The translations under genes were made by a program, and so were the position numbers. 64,000 bases of DNA, taken from contig NZ_BMMW01000001.1 in the NCBI RefSeq assembly GCF_014646135.1, positions 575,570 through 639,569 on the forward strand. Reading direction: 5' to 3'. How positions within the stretch are numbered: the first letter of the stretch is position 1; each line of letters opens with the position of its first letter. Source of the stretch: Nocardia camponoti. Its GTDB lineage: Bacteria; Actinomycetota; Actinomycetes; Mycobacteriales; Mycobacteriaceae. Shown here piece by piece: positions 8,204 through 20,323 of this stretch. The notes below the pieces were generated by a model that ran no database searches, was not told the DNA's origin, and saw only the letters and a list, made by a program, of their open reading frames with translations.

Positions 8204-8579
8204 GAGAAGCGCAACCACTGATCCCGACGAACCAGGTTCGGAGACAGCCCTTTACGCCGCGATGGAACTCCTCGGCCAACGCTGGGTGCTGCGCGTTGTC
8301 TGGGAACTCGAACCCGGTCCCCTCGGTTTCCTTGAGTTGCGTCGACGCATGGGGAACTGCTCATCAAGCATGCTCGCCGAACGGCTGGCGACGCTGACGC
8401 AAGTCGGCATCCTCGAAAAACACCCCGACAAGTCGTACTCGCTAACCCCTCACCGCGGCGCGACACTGGGCGAAGCGCTGGAACCGCTGTGGCAGTGGGC
8501 TGACAAGCACTCTGACACCCTCACGAAAGCCACGCGGACTCGCCCCGATGCAGGTCAGAACGCGCGCAAGCGCGGCTAG
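8202..8579 (+). CDS. HxlR-family winged-helix regulator
   Basis: A 125-residue protein with the HxlR core: AMELLGQRWVLRVVWELEPGPLGFLELRRRMGNCSSSMLAERLATLTQVGILEK, then the wing YSLTPHRGATLGEALEPLWQWADKH. HxlR proteins sense aldehydes, quinones or disulfide stress and usually control the neighbouring gene, here the divergent SDR. The normally conserved early Cys is absent. No ribosome-binding site precedes ATG 8202 but a -10-like TATGCT lies 8 bases upstream, so the mRNA is probably leaderless. Its stop shares CTAG with the convergent CPBP gene. Confidence 0.9.
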   Translation: MRSATTDPDEPGSETALYAAMELLGQRWVLRVVWELEPGPLGFLELRRRMGNCSSSMLAERLATLTQVGILEKHPDKSYSLTPHRGATLGEALEPLWQWADKHSDTLTKATRTRPDAGQNARKRG

Positions 8580-9352
8580 GTGGGTTTGCCGTTCCATCCC
8601 GGCGCATGCCCACGCCACCACCAGACCAGCACAACAATGCCGGTCGCGCCCAGTGCGACCGTGGTGAGCAACCGCAAGCCAAGCGGAAATACGGTGATGG
8701 TCAGGTCGTTGATGATGTGGGCAACCACGATCGGCCACACCAGTTTCACCCTCGTGTACACGTAAAACAGCAATGCCATCCACACCAGGCACTCCGCGAT
8801 CACCGCTGGGCCCTGGTAGAGGTGGAACGGGATTCGCAGGCCGGTCAGGACGAGGATTTGCGCCCACAACGGCATGCGCAGGCGGTGCATGATGGCCAGC
8901 GGCAACGCCAGCAGCATCGTCTCCTCGACCACCCCCATCCGCACGCTCCACTCCACGGCCTGCCAAACGCTGACGGGGGTGTCGCTGGGCGCTGTGCCGG
9001 GCCATCCCGGCACGATTCCCGTGATCAGTTTCGCGACCCACTGCGCCGCGAACGCCGCCGCGACCACCCCGGCAAACCCCCAGCGCACCGGCAGCGGTTG
9101 ACGCAGCCCCAACTCGGACGGGCTGAGGCGCAGCCAACGCCATGCGACGAAGAAAGTCAGCGCCGCGACCGGCCACATCAACCATTGCGACCACTGATAC
9201 AGGCTCGACAGCGTCCCGTCGGTGTGTGGGATGCGACGGGTCACCAACGCCACAACGGCAACCACAATCGCCGACCCAAACGCGCAGACATACCCGATGA
9301 GCTGCACACTCCACGCCCGAACCGCCCACCCCGTGGGAACGACGCCGGTCAC
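8576..9352 (-). CDS. CPBP-family intramembrane protease-like protein
   Basis: A 258-residue membrane protein with about seven to eight hydrophobic segments. It has the three CPBP (Abi/CAAX protease-like) motifs: a glutamate pair in GVVEETMLLALP, a later F-H in RIPFHLYQGP, and H-x3-D in VAHIINDLTI. These form the glutamate/histidine centre of the Rce1-like intramembrane proteases. The arginine usual after the EE pair is missing (EETMLLA), so catalysis is less certain. Convergent with hxlR; both genes end in the same CTAG. No partner gene that would identify a substrate is adjacent. Confidence 0.78.
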   Translation of the reverse strand: MTGVVPTGWAVRAWSVQLIGYVCAFGSAIVVAVVALVTRRIPHTDGTLSSLYQWSQWLMWPVAALTFFVAWRWLRLSPSELGLRQPLPVRWGFAGVVAAAFAAQWVAKLITGIVPGWPGTAPSDTPVSVWQAVEWSVRMGVVEETMLLALPLAIMHRLRMPLWAQILVLTGLRIPFHLYQGPAVIAECLVWMALLFYVYTRVKLVWPIVVAHIINDLTITVFPLGLRLLTTVALGATGIVVLVWWWRGHAPGWNGKPT

Positions 9353-9538
9353 CGGAACCGACTCGCAGCAGACGTTCCTAGCAACGTGGCTCCGATCGTG
9401 ACGGGCGTCCAGACTCAGGGGACATGAGCAGTTACTACGGAGTTATATCGAATAGCGGGCGCGATACGCGGGACGCACCACAGCCCGCGCCGAATGAACA
9501 CCGGCGAAACGCACCCGACCAGGGCTAAATTCATTCGC

Positions 9539-9976
9539 ATGTCCATCAAACGGTTTGATCATGTCGGCGTCACCGTCTCCGACCTCGATTCCGCCATCGC
9601 CTTCTTCGAAAAGCTTGGGCTGGAACCCACCGGCCCGCGCGTGACCATCGAGGGCGAGTTCATCGACACCGTCACCGGCATCCCCAATGCCCGGTCGGAA
9701 ATCGTCATGCTCGCCGCGCCCGGCGGCGAAACCACCGTCGAATTGTCGAGCTTCCACCACCCTGACCACACCCCAGGGTCAACCCAAGCGCTGGCCAATG
9801 AGATCGGGCTCAGAAGTATCGCGTTCGAAGTCGACGACATCGACGCGGCCGTGAATCAGCTTGCCGCCGACGGCTATTCGCTCGTCGGCGGCATCGGCCA
9901 ATATGAGAACGCGTGGCGCATGGCCTACGTTCGCGGGCCCGACGGCATCACCGTGGCCCTGGCCCAACAGCTTTAG
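9539..9976 (+). CDS. VOC-family (glyoxalase/dioxygenase-like) protein
   Basis: A 145-residue protein with the paired beta-alpha-beta-beta-beta modules of the vicinal oxygen chelate fold. It starts FDHVGVTVSDLDSAIAFFEKLGLE and ends RMAYVRGPDGITVALAQ, the typical first and last motifs. Likely metal ligands are the His of FDHVGV, the Glu of TVELSSF and a residue near the C-terminus. ATG 9539 (MSIKRFDHV) is chosen. There is no ribosome-binding site, but TAAATT at 9526-9531 sits at -10 distance, so it may be leaderless. Substrate unknown. It converges with the HadAB gene, overlapping by four bases. Confidence 0.85.
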   Translation: MSIKRFDHVGVTVSDLDSAIAFFEKLGLEPTGPRVTIEGEFIDTVTGIPNARSEIVMLAAPGGETTVELSSFHHPDHTPGSTQALANEIGLRSIAFEVDDIDAAVNQLAADGYSLVGGIGQYENAWRMAYVRGPDGITVALAQQL

Positions 9977-11001
9977 CGGAACCGCAGTTCGCTCGTCGCG
10001 AGGCCGAAGATCTTGCGACCACCCGACTTCGCAACGATCGCGATCACGGCGGTGCGCGCCTCGGCGTCAAGCGACTTCACTCGACCGGTGTACTCGATCT
10101 CGCCGCCAGCGACCGCGTCGACAACAACGGTGTTCGACAACCGCACGCCGTAGCGGCGCACCGCACCCGGGTCGCCCGACCATGCCGACAGGAAACCGGC
10201 GCCAAGGCCCATTGTCAGCATGCCGTGCGCGATCACGTCCGGCAGACCGGCCAGCCGGGCGACCGCGTCGTTCCAGTGGATCGGGTTGCCGTCACCGGAT
10301 ACCCCGGCGTAGTTGACCAAATCGCCACGTGACAGTCGAGCCGCGCGCAAGGGCAGTTCGTCGCCAACGGTGAGCTCGTCGAACGACAGCGTGGTCGCCG
10401 AAGGCGCACCGGACGCCAAGACCAGCTGGCCTTCGGGCCGCAACGGCACCTCGGCGTCGACGTCGTCGGTAGCGGTCCCACCGAACACGTTGACCCCGTG
10501 CATCATGGTGTTCGCGACGGCGTCGGTGATCGCCGGATCAACCTCATCGCCGCTGATCCCGACGACGGTGGTGTGCATGACATGCACCGTCTCGCCGGCC
10601 TCATCACGGAACGTGTTGGTGACGGTGATCAGATCCTTGCCCGCGATGCGCCGCACCGACGACAACTCGACGTCGGTGATCAGCCGATCACCCGCGACGA
10701 TCGCGCGGTGCTGTTCGAAAACCTGCTCGGTCTGCACGAACATGTCGTAGCCGACGACGACGGATTCGAAGAGCGTGCGGTTGGCCGCCATCGCCGGGAT
10801 CGACACGAAGGTCAGCGGCGCGAGCAGGCCCGAGTAGCCGAGTTCGGCGGCGGCACTTTCTTCCCAGTGGGCAGGGTGGTAGTCCTGCACCGCGCGCGCG
10901 TACTCGCGGATTTTCTCGCGGCCGACATCGTATGTGCCTTCCACCTGGTAGTAATGCCCAACTTTCGACGCGACATCGGGAGCATCGAGCGTGGAAGTCA
11001 C
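9973..11001 (-). CDS. Fused (3R)-hydroxyacyl-ACP dehydratase subunits HadA/HadB
   Basis: A 342-residue double hot-dog protein. The N-terminal half resembles HadA/HadC (GYSGLLAPLTFVSIPAMAANRTLFE), the C-terminal half HadB with the hydratase motif YAGVSGDGNPIHWNDAVARLAGLPDVIAHGMLTMG, including the catalytic Asp and His. Mycobacteria make HadA and HadB as separate subunits of the FAS-II dehydratase that elongates mycolic-acid chains; several non-mycobacterial mycolata have this fused form. It marks the host as a mycolic-acid producer. Divergent from furA; 141 bases separate the starts. Function follows the family. Confidence 0.9.
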   Translation of the reverse strand: MTSTLDAPDVASKVGHYYQVEGTYDVGREKIREYARAVQDYHPAHWEESAAAELGYSGLLAPLTFVSIPAMAANRTLFESVVVGYDMFVQTEQVFEQHRAIVAGDRLITDVELSSVRRIAGKDLITVTNTFRDEAGETVHVMHTTVVGISGDEVDPAITDAVANTMMHGVNVFGGTATDDVDAEVPLRPEGQLVLASGAPSATTLSFDELTVGDELPLRAARLSRGDLVNYAGVSGDGNPIHWNDAVARLAGLPDVIAHGMLTMGLGAGFLSAWSGDPGAVRRYGVRLSNTVVVDAVAGGEIEYTGRVKSLDAEARTAVIAIVAKSGGRKIFGLATSELRFR

Positions 11002-11105
11002 CGCGGTTCACCTTTGTTCGAGGGGATAACTCTCGGCAGGGTAGTCGAGTGCGGCGACTCGCGCGGCACGTTGAACCAGTTCCCGTACCAGATACAACGA
11101 AACCC

Positions 11106-11134
11106 TTGCCGCACTAATCTGGAATCACTACACT
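11106..11134 (+). promoter_or_regulatory. furA promoter with FurA-box-like element
   Basis: TTGCCG (11106-11111) and TACACT (11129-11134) are spaced by exactly 17 bases and point at the furA GTG at 11143, predicting a leaderless transcript. The spacer holds TCTGGAATCA (11118-11127). Its reverse complement TGATTCCAGA matches, as I recall it, the core of the FurA-binding site of the mycobacterial furA promoter. Autoregulation is therefore likely. Confidence 0.7.
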
Positions 11135-11142
11135 CTTGGATT

Positions 11143-13799
<2,657 letters not shown>

Positions 13800-13807
13800 C
13801 TCAACCA

Positions 13808-13846
13808 AAAGCGGCCCCCGCGAAGCACTTTCGCGGGGGCCGCTTT
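13808..13846. terminator. Bidirectional intrinsic-type terminator after katG
   Basis: A perfect 17-base-pair stem (left arm 13808-13824, right arm 13830-13846) with a 5-base loop. It begins with AAAGCGGCCC and ends with its complement, so an A-tract and a T-tract flank the stem on both strands. It lies 9 bases after the katG stop and 8 bases from the stop of the convergent SRPBCC gene, so it serves both. Confidence 0.92.
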
Positions 13847-13853
13847 GTGCGAC

Positions 13854-14306
13854 TTACTTGGTGAACAGGCTCGCAAGGCGGTCGACCGACGCTTGCAGCT
13901 TGTCGGCGGTCGTCGCCTTCGCCCGCACCTGACGACGCTCGTCGTGCAGGTTCGTCCAGTCGTAGGTGTGGGTGACGCGCGTTGTGTTGTCGTCGATCGG
14001 CTCAAGCTCCCAGCGCCACAGATGCCCCGGCGGGGTCTTGCCCGGCTCGGCGGGCGTCCACGCGATGACCTTGCCCTCAACGAACTCGACAACGTGATTC
14101 TCGCGCACGACGTCGCCGGTGAGCGTGGTGGTGAACACCGCGCCAGCCTCGGTGACACGCTGGCCGGGCGCGGCCTCAGCGAGATTGTCGTTGCCGTCGA
14201 AACTTGGCTGCTTGGCCGGGTCGGCGATGAGGTCGAACAGAACAGCCGCGTTCGCGGGAATCTCGCGTGACGCGTGCACGATGCGGGGGACGGTGGTTTC
14301 GGTCAT
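13854..14306 (-). CDS. SRPBCC (START/polyketide-cyclase-like) family protein
   Basis: A 150-residue SRPBCC-fold protein: VHASREIPANAAVLFDLIADPAKQPSFDGNDNL at the start, central strands with HLWRWELEPIDDNTTRVTHTYDWT, and a long C-terminal helix (ADKLQASVDRLASLF). These bind hydrophobic ligands; many actinobacterial copies are of unknown function. MTETTVP at 14306 is chosen as the start, where homology begins. No clear ribosome-binding site. It lies in the same direction as the Ddn-like gene, 57 bases apart, possibly one transcript. Confidence 0.82.
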   Translation of the reverse strand: MTETTVPRIVHASREIPANAAVLFDLIADPAKQPSFDGNDNLAEAAPGQRVTEAGAVFTTTLTGDVVRENHVVEFVEGKVIAWTPAEPGKTPPGHLWRWELEPIDDNTTRVTHTYDWTNLHDERRQVRAKATTADKLQASVDRLASLFTK

Positions 14307-14363
14307 CGGGCGATGAAACCAGCCCATCGCACCAGCGGGCAACGATTCAGCTCACGCCTGTTG

Positions 14364-14777
14364 CTAATTCACGCGGTCGATCGCGAAAACGGGAATCACG
14401 CGCGACGTCTTGTCGCGGTACTCGGCGAAGCCGGGAAGTTGCTCGACCATCCGGTCATACAGGCGGGTGCGTTCCGGTTCGTCGACGAGGACAGCTTTGC
14501 TGCTGAACGTGCCCGTCGGCAGTTCGACGACAACCTCCGGGTTCGCGATCAGGTTGTAGTACCACGCCGGGTGCTTGTCGGCGCCGCCGTTGGACGCGAT
14601 CAGCACGATGCGGTCACCGTCGGGCAGGTAGACAAGCGGATTCGTGATCGCGCGCCCTGTCTTCGCGCCGGTCGTCGTGATCACGATCATGTGCTCGTTG
14701 CCTTCGAACGGCCCACCGACCTTGCCGCCGTTGGCGCGGAACTCCGCGATCACCTGATCATTGAACGAATTAGTCAT
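14364..14777 (-). CDS. Ddn-like deazaflavin (F420)-dependent oxidoreductase
   Basis: A 137-residue split-barrel protein with the family signature GGKVGGPFEGNEHMIVITTTGAKTGRAITNPLVYLPDGDRIVLIASNGGADKHPAWYYNLIANPEVVVEL. This is the Ddn group (TIGR00026-like) of mycobacterial F420H2-dependent reductases, one member of which activates the nitroimidazole pretomanid. The natural substrate is unknown; quinone reduction is one role reported for the family. It confirms use of coenzyme F420 in this organism together with the PPOX protein at 56778. Confidence 0.9.
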   Translation of the reverse strand: MTNSFNDQVIAEFRANGGKVGGPFEGNEHMIVITTTGAKTGRAITNPLVYLPDGDRIVLIASNGGADKHPAWYYNLIANPEVVVELPTGTFSSKAVLVDEPERTRLYDRMVEQLPGFAEYRDKTSRVIPVFAIDRVN

Positions 14778-14865
14778 GCCCTTGCTAACCCCGCGCCGCC
14801 GTGTCGCATTCCGTGCGCGTGCTGGGGATATGCGTGATCTTGGTTCGCTCGTCTAACGTGCTGGG

Positions 14866-15582
14866 GTGCTTGGACATTCACACGCGACATCGGGCGCGCT
14901 TGCGTGGGCGGCGACTGCCGCGGCGCTCCCGCTCACGGTCGCCGCGTTTCCCTTATTTGATAGTGAGAACACCCGATTCGGCATCGCCGAGTTGATCATG
15001 GGCACTTTCCTGACCGCGGGCGCGGCGTTGCTGCCCGATGCCGACCACCCGCACGGCACCATTTCGCATGTGCTTGGGCCGGTGTCGCATGCGATGTGTC
15101 GACTGATCTCCTTCCTGTCCGGCGGGCATCGGCACGGGACACATTCGCTGCTGTTTGTTGTTGTCGCGGTGGCGGCGACGTGGGCGGGCGAGCATTACCT
15201 CGGCAGGCCATTCACACTTGGCCTGGTGTTTTTCCTGCTCGCGCTCGCGGTGCGGTCACTGAATTTGTGTCCGCCTGGCAAAAGCCTCCGTACCTACGGG
15301 ACCGTGATCGTCCTCGCGGTCGCAGGTACTTTCGTTGTAGACCAGTGGATCGTCGACCGACCGGCGTGGCTGCCGATCTGCGTCGGCCTCGGCTGCCTCG
15401 CCCACCTCATCGGTGACTGCCTCACTGAACGCGGCTGCCGCCTACTGTGGCCACTCCCCTTCCGCACCCGGGTGCCGGTGATCGAACGAACGGGCAATCG
15501 CGTCGAAACCTGGGTCCTTTCACCACTTTTCGTGCTCGGCGCACTCGGTGCGCTGTGGTACACGATCACCCATCACGTGTAG
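14866..15582 (+). CDS. YdjM-like membrane-bound metal-dependent hydrolase family protein
   Basis: A 238-residue protein with about six hydrophobic segments and the conserved His/Asp sites of the YdjM/DUF457 family: GHSHATSGALAW at the N-terminus, LLPDADHPHGTISH, GGHRHGTHSLL, and HLIGDCLTERGC. The pattern of H/D pairs at membrane edges is the presumed metal site. Enzymatic activity of the family is not well proved. GTG start; no strong ribosome-binding site. It is monocistronic by position, with a 215-base gap before the next gene. Confidence 0.85.
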   Translation: MLGHSHATSGALAWAATAAALPLTVAAFPLFDSENTRFGIAELIMGTFLTAGAALLPDADHPHGTISHVLGPVSHAMCRLISFLSGGHRHGTHSLLFVVVAVAATWAGEHYLGRPFTLGLVFFLLALAVRSLNLCPPGKSLRTYGTVIVLAVAGTFVVDQWIVDRPAWLPICVGLGCLAHLIGDCLTERGCRLLWPLPFRTRVPVIERTGNRVETWVLSPLFVLGALGALWYTITHHV

Positions 15583-15655
15583 TCAGCCTTTAGCCGTTTT
15601 TCTTTCGCCTGCGCGTGGTCGGCGAGTTGGCCACCCGTTGAGGCGGAATCGCGAC

Positions 15656-15686
15656 AGATGCGCATATCGCTATACAGGGATGTTTT
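15656..15686 (+). repeat. Two-block motif, copy A
   Basis: AGATGCGCATATC (15656-15668), ten unrelated bases, then GATGTTTT (15679-15686). The same two blocks with the same ten-base gap occur at 20204-20234. This copy is about 110 bases upstream of the DUF5994 start. It may be a promoter or an operator. Its core ATGCGCAT is palindromic. Confidence 0.6.
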
Positions 15687-15797
15687 GTAGTGGGCGTAGG
15701 CTTGAGGAGTCGGGGGCACTTCGCGCGAAGCCATCCGTGGTCTCGCCGTCACCCGGCGCGTCACAGGGCCCGCTGCGCGGTCCCGGTCAGGAGCGTC

Positions 15798-16241
15798 ATG
15801 ACGACGCCACAGCACGCGGCCGACCACGGCCTCGGGAACTTCAGCGCCACCCCGGGCGGCGGTCAGCCGTTCGACACCCCCACCCGCACCCCACGTTTGC
15901 TCCTGCGCGAACGCGACGACGCCCACGTCGACCTGGACGGCGTGTGGTGGCCGCGCACCGGCAATCTCACCGCTGAGCTGCACAATCTCGTGACCGCACT
16001 CACCGGCCGACTGGGCGAAACCACCCGCATCACATTCGACTGGAACTCGCTGAGCCGCTGGCAACGCCGCATCGACGGACCCGACGGCATCGAGGTAACC
16101 AACCCCCTCCCCCACCAACCCCTGCACGTGATGTTCATCTACGGCACCGGTGACGAACCGCTTCGACTGCTCGTGATCGAGCCAAACACCGGGCGGGCGC
16201 AAGCGGAAGCGACGATTCGCAGCACCATTCACCCCAACTGA
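15798..16241 (+). CDS. DUF5994 family protein
   Basis: A 147-residue protein with the DUF5994 pattern: TPRLLLRERDDAHVDLDGVWWPRTGNLTAELHNLVTALTGRLGETTRITFDW, then a C-terminal LRLLVIEPNTGRAQAEATI. The G-WWPR-(S/T)-x-L-x-x-EL block is the family hallmark in actinobacteria. Function unknown. The frame is open further upstream, but ATG 15798 has GGAG 8 bases before it and homology begins inside it. The two-block motif lies upstream. Confidence 0.8.
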   Translation: MTTPQHAADHGLGNFSATPGGGQPFDTPTRTPRLLLRERDDAHVDLDGVWWPRTGNLTAELHNLVTALTGRLGETTRITFDWNSLSRWQRRIDGPDGIEVTNPLPHQPLHVMFIYGTGDEPLRLLVIEPNTGRAQAEATIRSTIHPN

Positions 16242-16271
16242 TCTTCGTACCCCCTTCTAACTTATAGCGCG

Positions 16272-16298
16272 GATGGGGGCTTGCGGCAAGCCCCCATC
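16272..16298 (+). promoter_or_regulatory. Rifamycin-associated element (RAE) upstream of rox
   Basis: A perfect 27-base palindrome (13-base arms around G16285) whose centre is GGGGCTTGCGGCAAGCCCC (16276-16294). This agrees with the 19-bp inverted repeat described as the RAE upstream of rifamycin-inactivation genes in actinomycetes. It contains TTGCGG (16281-16286), usable as a -35, with CACAAT at 16306-16311 as a possible -10. The ATG of rox is 53 bases downstream. A terminator for the preceding gene is the alternative, but there is no proper T-tract. Confidence 0.85.
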
Positions 16299-16330
16299 TT
16301 TGCTGCACAATCTCTCTCGCAAAGCGGTGA

Positions 16331-18635
<2,305 letters not shown>

Positions 18636-18772
18636 AAGGCAACTATGCCAACCATTTCCGACGCTAAGCAAGTCATGCGGTGCCCAGGCTCAGGCTGGCA
18701 CTGGGTAGCGCGTCACGCGGCGGCGAAAGTAGTGGCGTAAGCAAAACCAACACGAGAAACGAGTACCGCGAA

Positions 18773-19822
18773 ATGAGCAACCTCACCACTACCGCACTCG
18801 GCACCACGGGCATGAACATCACCCGACTTGGCTTCGGATCGTGGGCCGTATCCGGCGCGGGCTGGAAGTTCAGCTGGGGCGCGACCGACGACGCCGAGTC
18901 GGTCACCGCTATCCGCCACGCACTGGATGCGGGCGTGAACTGGATCGACACCGCCGCGGTGTACGGGCTTGGACATTCGGAAGAGCTGGTAGGCAAAGCG
19001 ATCGCCGACTTGCCTGCCAGCGACCGGCCCTACGTTTTCACCAAGGTCGGCCTCGTCTGGGATCCCGCTGACCCGGCGGCCTCGCCGCGCCGCATCATGA
19101 AGCCGGAAAGTGTGCGCCGCGAGGTCGAAGACTCGCTGCGTCGACTCGGCGTCGACCACATCGACCTCTACCAGGTGCACTACCCCGACACGGGCGAATC
19201 CTTGGAGTACGCGGGCGGTGGGTTCGGTGAGGTCTCGCCGAACGCCACGCCGCTGTCGGAGTACTGGCAGGTCATGGCCGATTTGAAGGCCGAAGGCAAG
19301 GTTCGTGCCATCGGACTGTCCAATCACACGCCCGACCTGCTGGAAGAGGCCGAGCAGATCGCCCACGTCGACGTGATCCAGCCGCCGTTCTCGGCGATCA
19401 ACCGGTCGGCCGCGGCCGAAATCGCGTGGGCCCGCACACACGACACCGGCGTGATCGTCTACTCGCCGCTGCAATCGGGCCTGCTCACCGGCACGTTTTC
19501 CGCTGAGCGCGTTGCCAACCTGCCCGCTGAGGATTGGCGCGCGGCCCACCACGACTTCACCGACGGCCTTGCCGCCAATCTGGCGTTGGCGGAGGCGTTG
19601 CGACCCATCGCGGCACGGCACAACGCGACCGTTGCCGAGGTGGCCATCGCGTGGGCGCTGGCATGGCCCGGCATCACCGGAACCATCGTCGGCGCGCGCA
19701 AAACTGCCCAGGTTGACGGCTGGATCGGTGCGGACAAGGTGACGCTGACACCTGAGGACCTCCTCGCGATCTCGGCCGCGATCACCGCTTCGGGCGCGGG
19801 CGCTGGCCCCGCCCAGCCCTAA
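18773..19822 (+). CDS. Aldo/keto reductase
   Basis: A 349-residue (alpha/beta)8 reductase. Catalytic residues sit in their usual contexts: Asp and Tyr in GVNWIDTAAVYGLGHSEE, Lys in PYVFTKVGLVW, His in HIDLYQVHYPD. The NADPH-binding end has TIVGARKTAQVDGWIGA. Start ATG 18773 (MSNLTTTALGTTGM) is chosen because homology begins there. Divergent from the MmyB-like regulator and 12 bases upstream of the ABM-domain gene with its own AGGAG, so the two form an operon. The carbonyl substrate is unknown. Confidence 0.9.
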   Translation: MSNLTTTALGTTGMNITRLGFGSWAVSGAGWKFSWGATDDAESVTAIRHALDAGVNWIDTAAVYGLGHSEELVGKAIADLPASDRPYVFTKVGLVWDPADPAASPRRIMKPESVRREVEDSLRRLGVDHIDLYQVHYPDTGESLEYAGGGFGEVSPNATPLSEYWQVMADLKAEGKVRAIGLSNHTPDLLEEAEQIAHVDVIQPPFSAINRSAAAEIAWARTHDTGVIVYSPLQSGLLTGTFSAERVANLPAEDWRAAHHDFTDGLAANLALAEALRPIAARHNATVAEVAIAWALAWPGITGTIVGARKTAQVDGWIGADKVTLTPEDLLAISAAITASGAGAGPAQP

Positions 19823-19834
19823 CAGGAGCAGACG

Positions 19835-20263
19835 ATGTCGTTAACCGTTGTCGCGGAATGCCTGGCGGCACCAGGGTATGAGGACCGGCTGCGCACCGCG
19901 TTGGAGGCGATGATCGAGCCTTCGATGGAAGAACCCGGTTGCCTGTCCTACCGCCCATACGCCGATCTGAATCAGCTGGGCAGGATGGTGATCGTTGAGG
20001 AATGGACCGACGCGGACGCCTTGGCCGCGCACTTCGCTACCGCGCACTTCGCGCATGTGGAACAGGTGCTCAGTTTCGTTCTCGCTGAGCCGATGACGGT
20101 CCGCAAGCTGGTTGCCGCCTGCGTCGTTGGCTCGCCACCCCATCCGGGTGGCGAGCCAACAGCGTGTGTGTTGGTTGGTTTACCCCCGCCGCGCAACATG
20201 CGTAGATGCGCATATCTCGGTAAGTTGATGTTTTCTTACAGCGAGACAAGCACCCGGCCGTGA
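19835..20263 (+). CDS. ABM-domain (antibiotic biosynthesis monooxygenase-like) protein with unusual C-terminal read-through
   Basis: The first 95 or so residues are a complete ABM/YgiN-type ferredoxin-like domain (LTVVAECLAAPGYEDRLRTALEAMIEPSMEEPGCLSYRPY..., MVIVEEWTDADALAAHF, HFAHVEQVL). Family members end about there. The frame continues 47 more residues over a perfect terminator hairpin (20126-20160) and a repeated two-block motif (20204-20234). The tail has no domain character, so an ancestral stop near 20120 was probably lost. AGGAG precedes the ATG; cotranscribed with the aldo/keto reductase. Likely quinone or aldehyde chemistry, by analogy only. Confidence 0.75.
   Translation: MSLTVVAECLAAPGYEDRLRTALEAMIEPSMEEPGCLSYRPYADLNQLGRMVIVEEWTDADALAAHFATAHFAHVEQVLSFVLAEPMTVRKLVAACVVGSPPHPGGEPTACVLVGLPPPRNMRRCAYLGKLMFSYSETSTRP
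20126..20160 (+). terminator. Strong hairpin after the ABM domain
   Basis: A perfect 15-base-pair stem (GTTGGCTCGCCACCC and its complement) with the 5-base loop CATCC. It is followed by a GT/T-rich stretch with several TTGG and a TTT. It is placed exactly where a terminator of the AKR-ABM operon would be expected, although it lies inside the open reading frame. Confidence 0.75.
20204..20234 (+). repeat. Two-block motif, copy B
   Basis: AGATGCGCATATC (20204-20216), ten bases, GATGTTTT (20227-20234): same sequence and spacing as at 15656-15686. Here it is 90-120 bases upstream of the esterase GTG. A flanking inverted repeat GTAAG/CTTAC surrounds the second block. Confidence 0.6.
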
Positions 20264-20323
20264 CCGCTCATCAATCTCGCACCTAACCCTCCCCATTTCA
20301 GTGAACAGTTGTACTCTCAATCC

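Noticed and set aside
16272..16298. The palindrome upstream of rox as a simple terminator of the DUF5994 gene
   Set aside because: No T-tract follows, and the core equals the RAE; the regulatory reading is favoured, though a dual role cannot be excluded.
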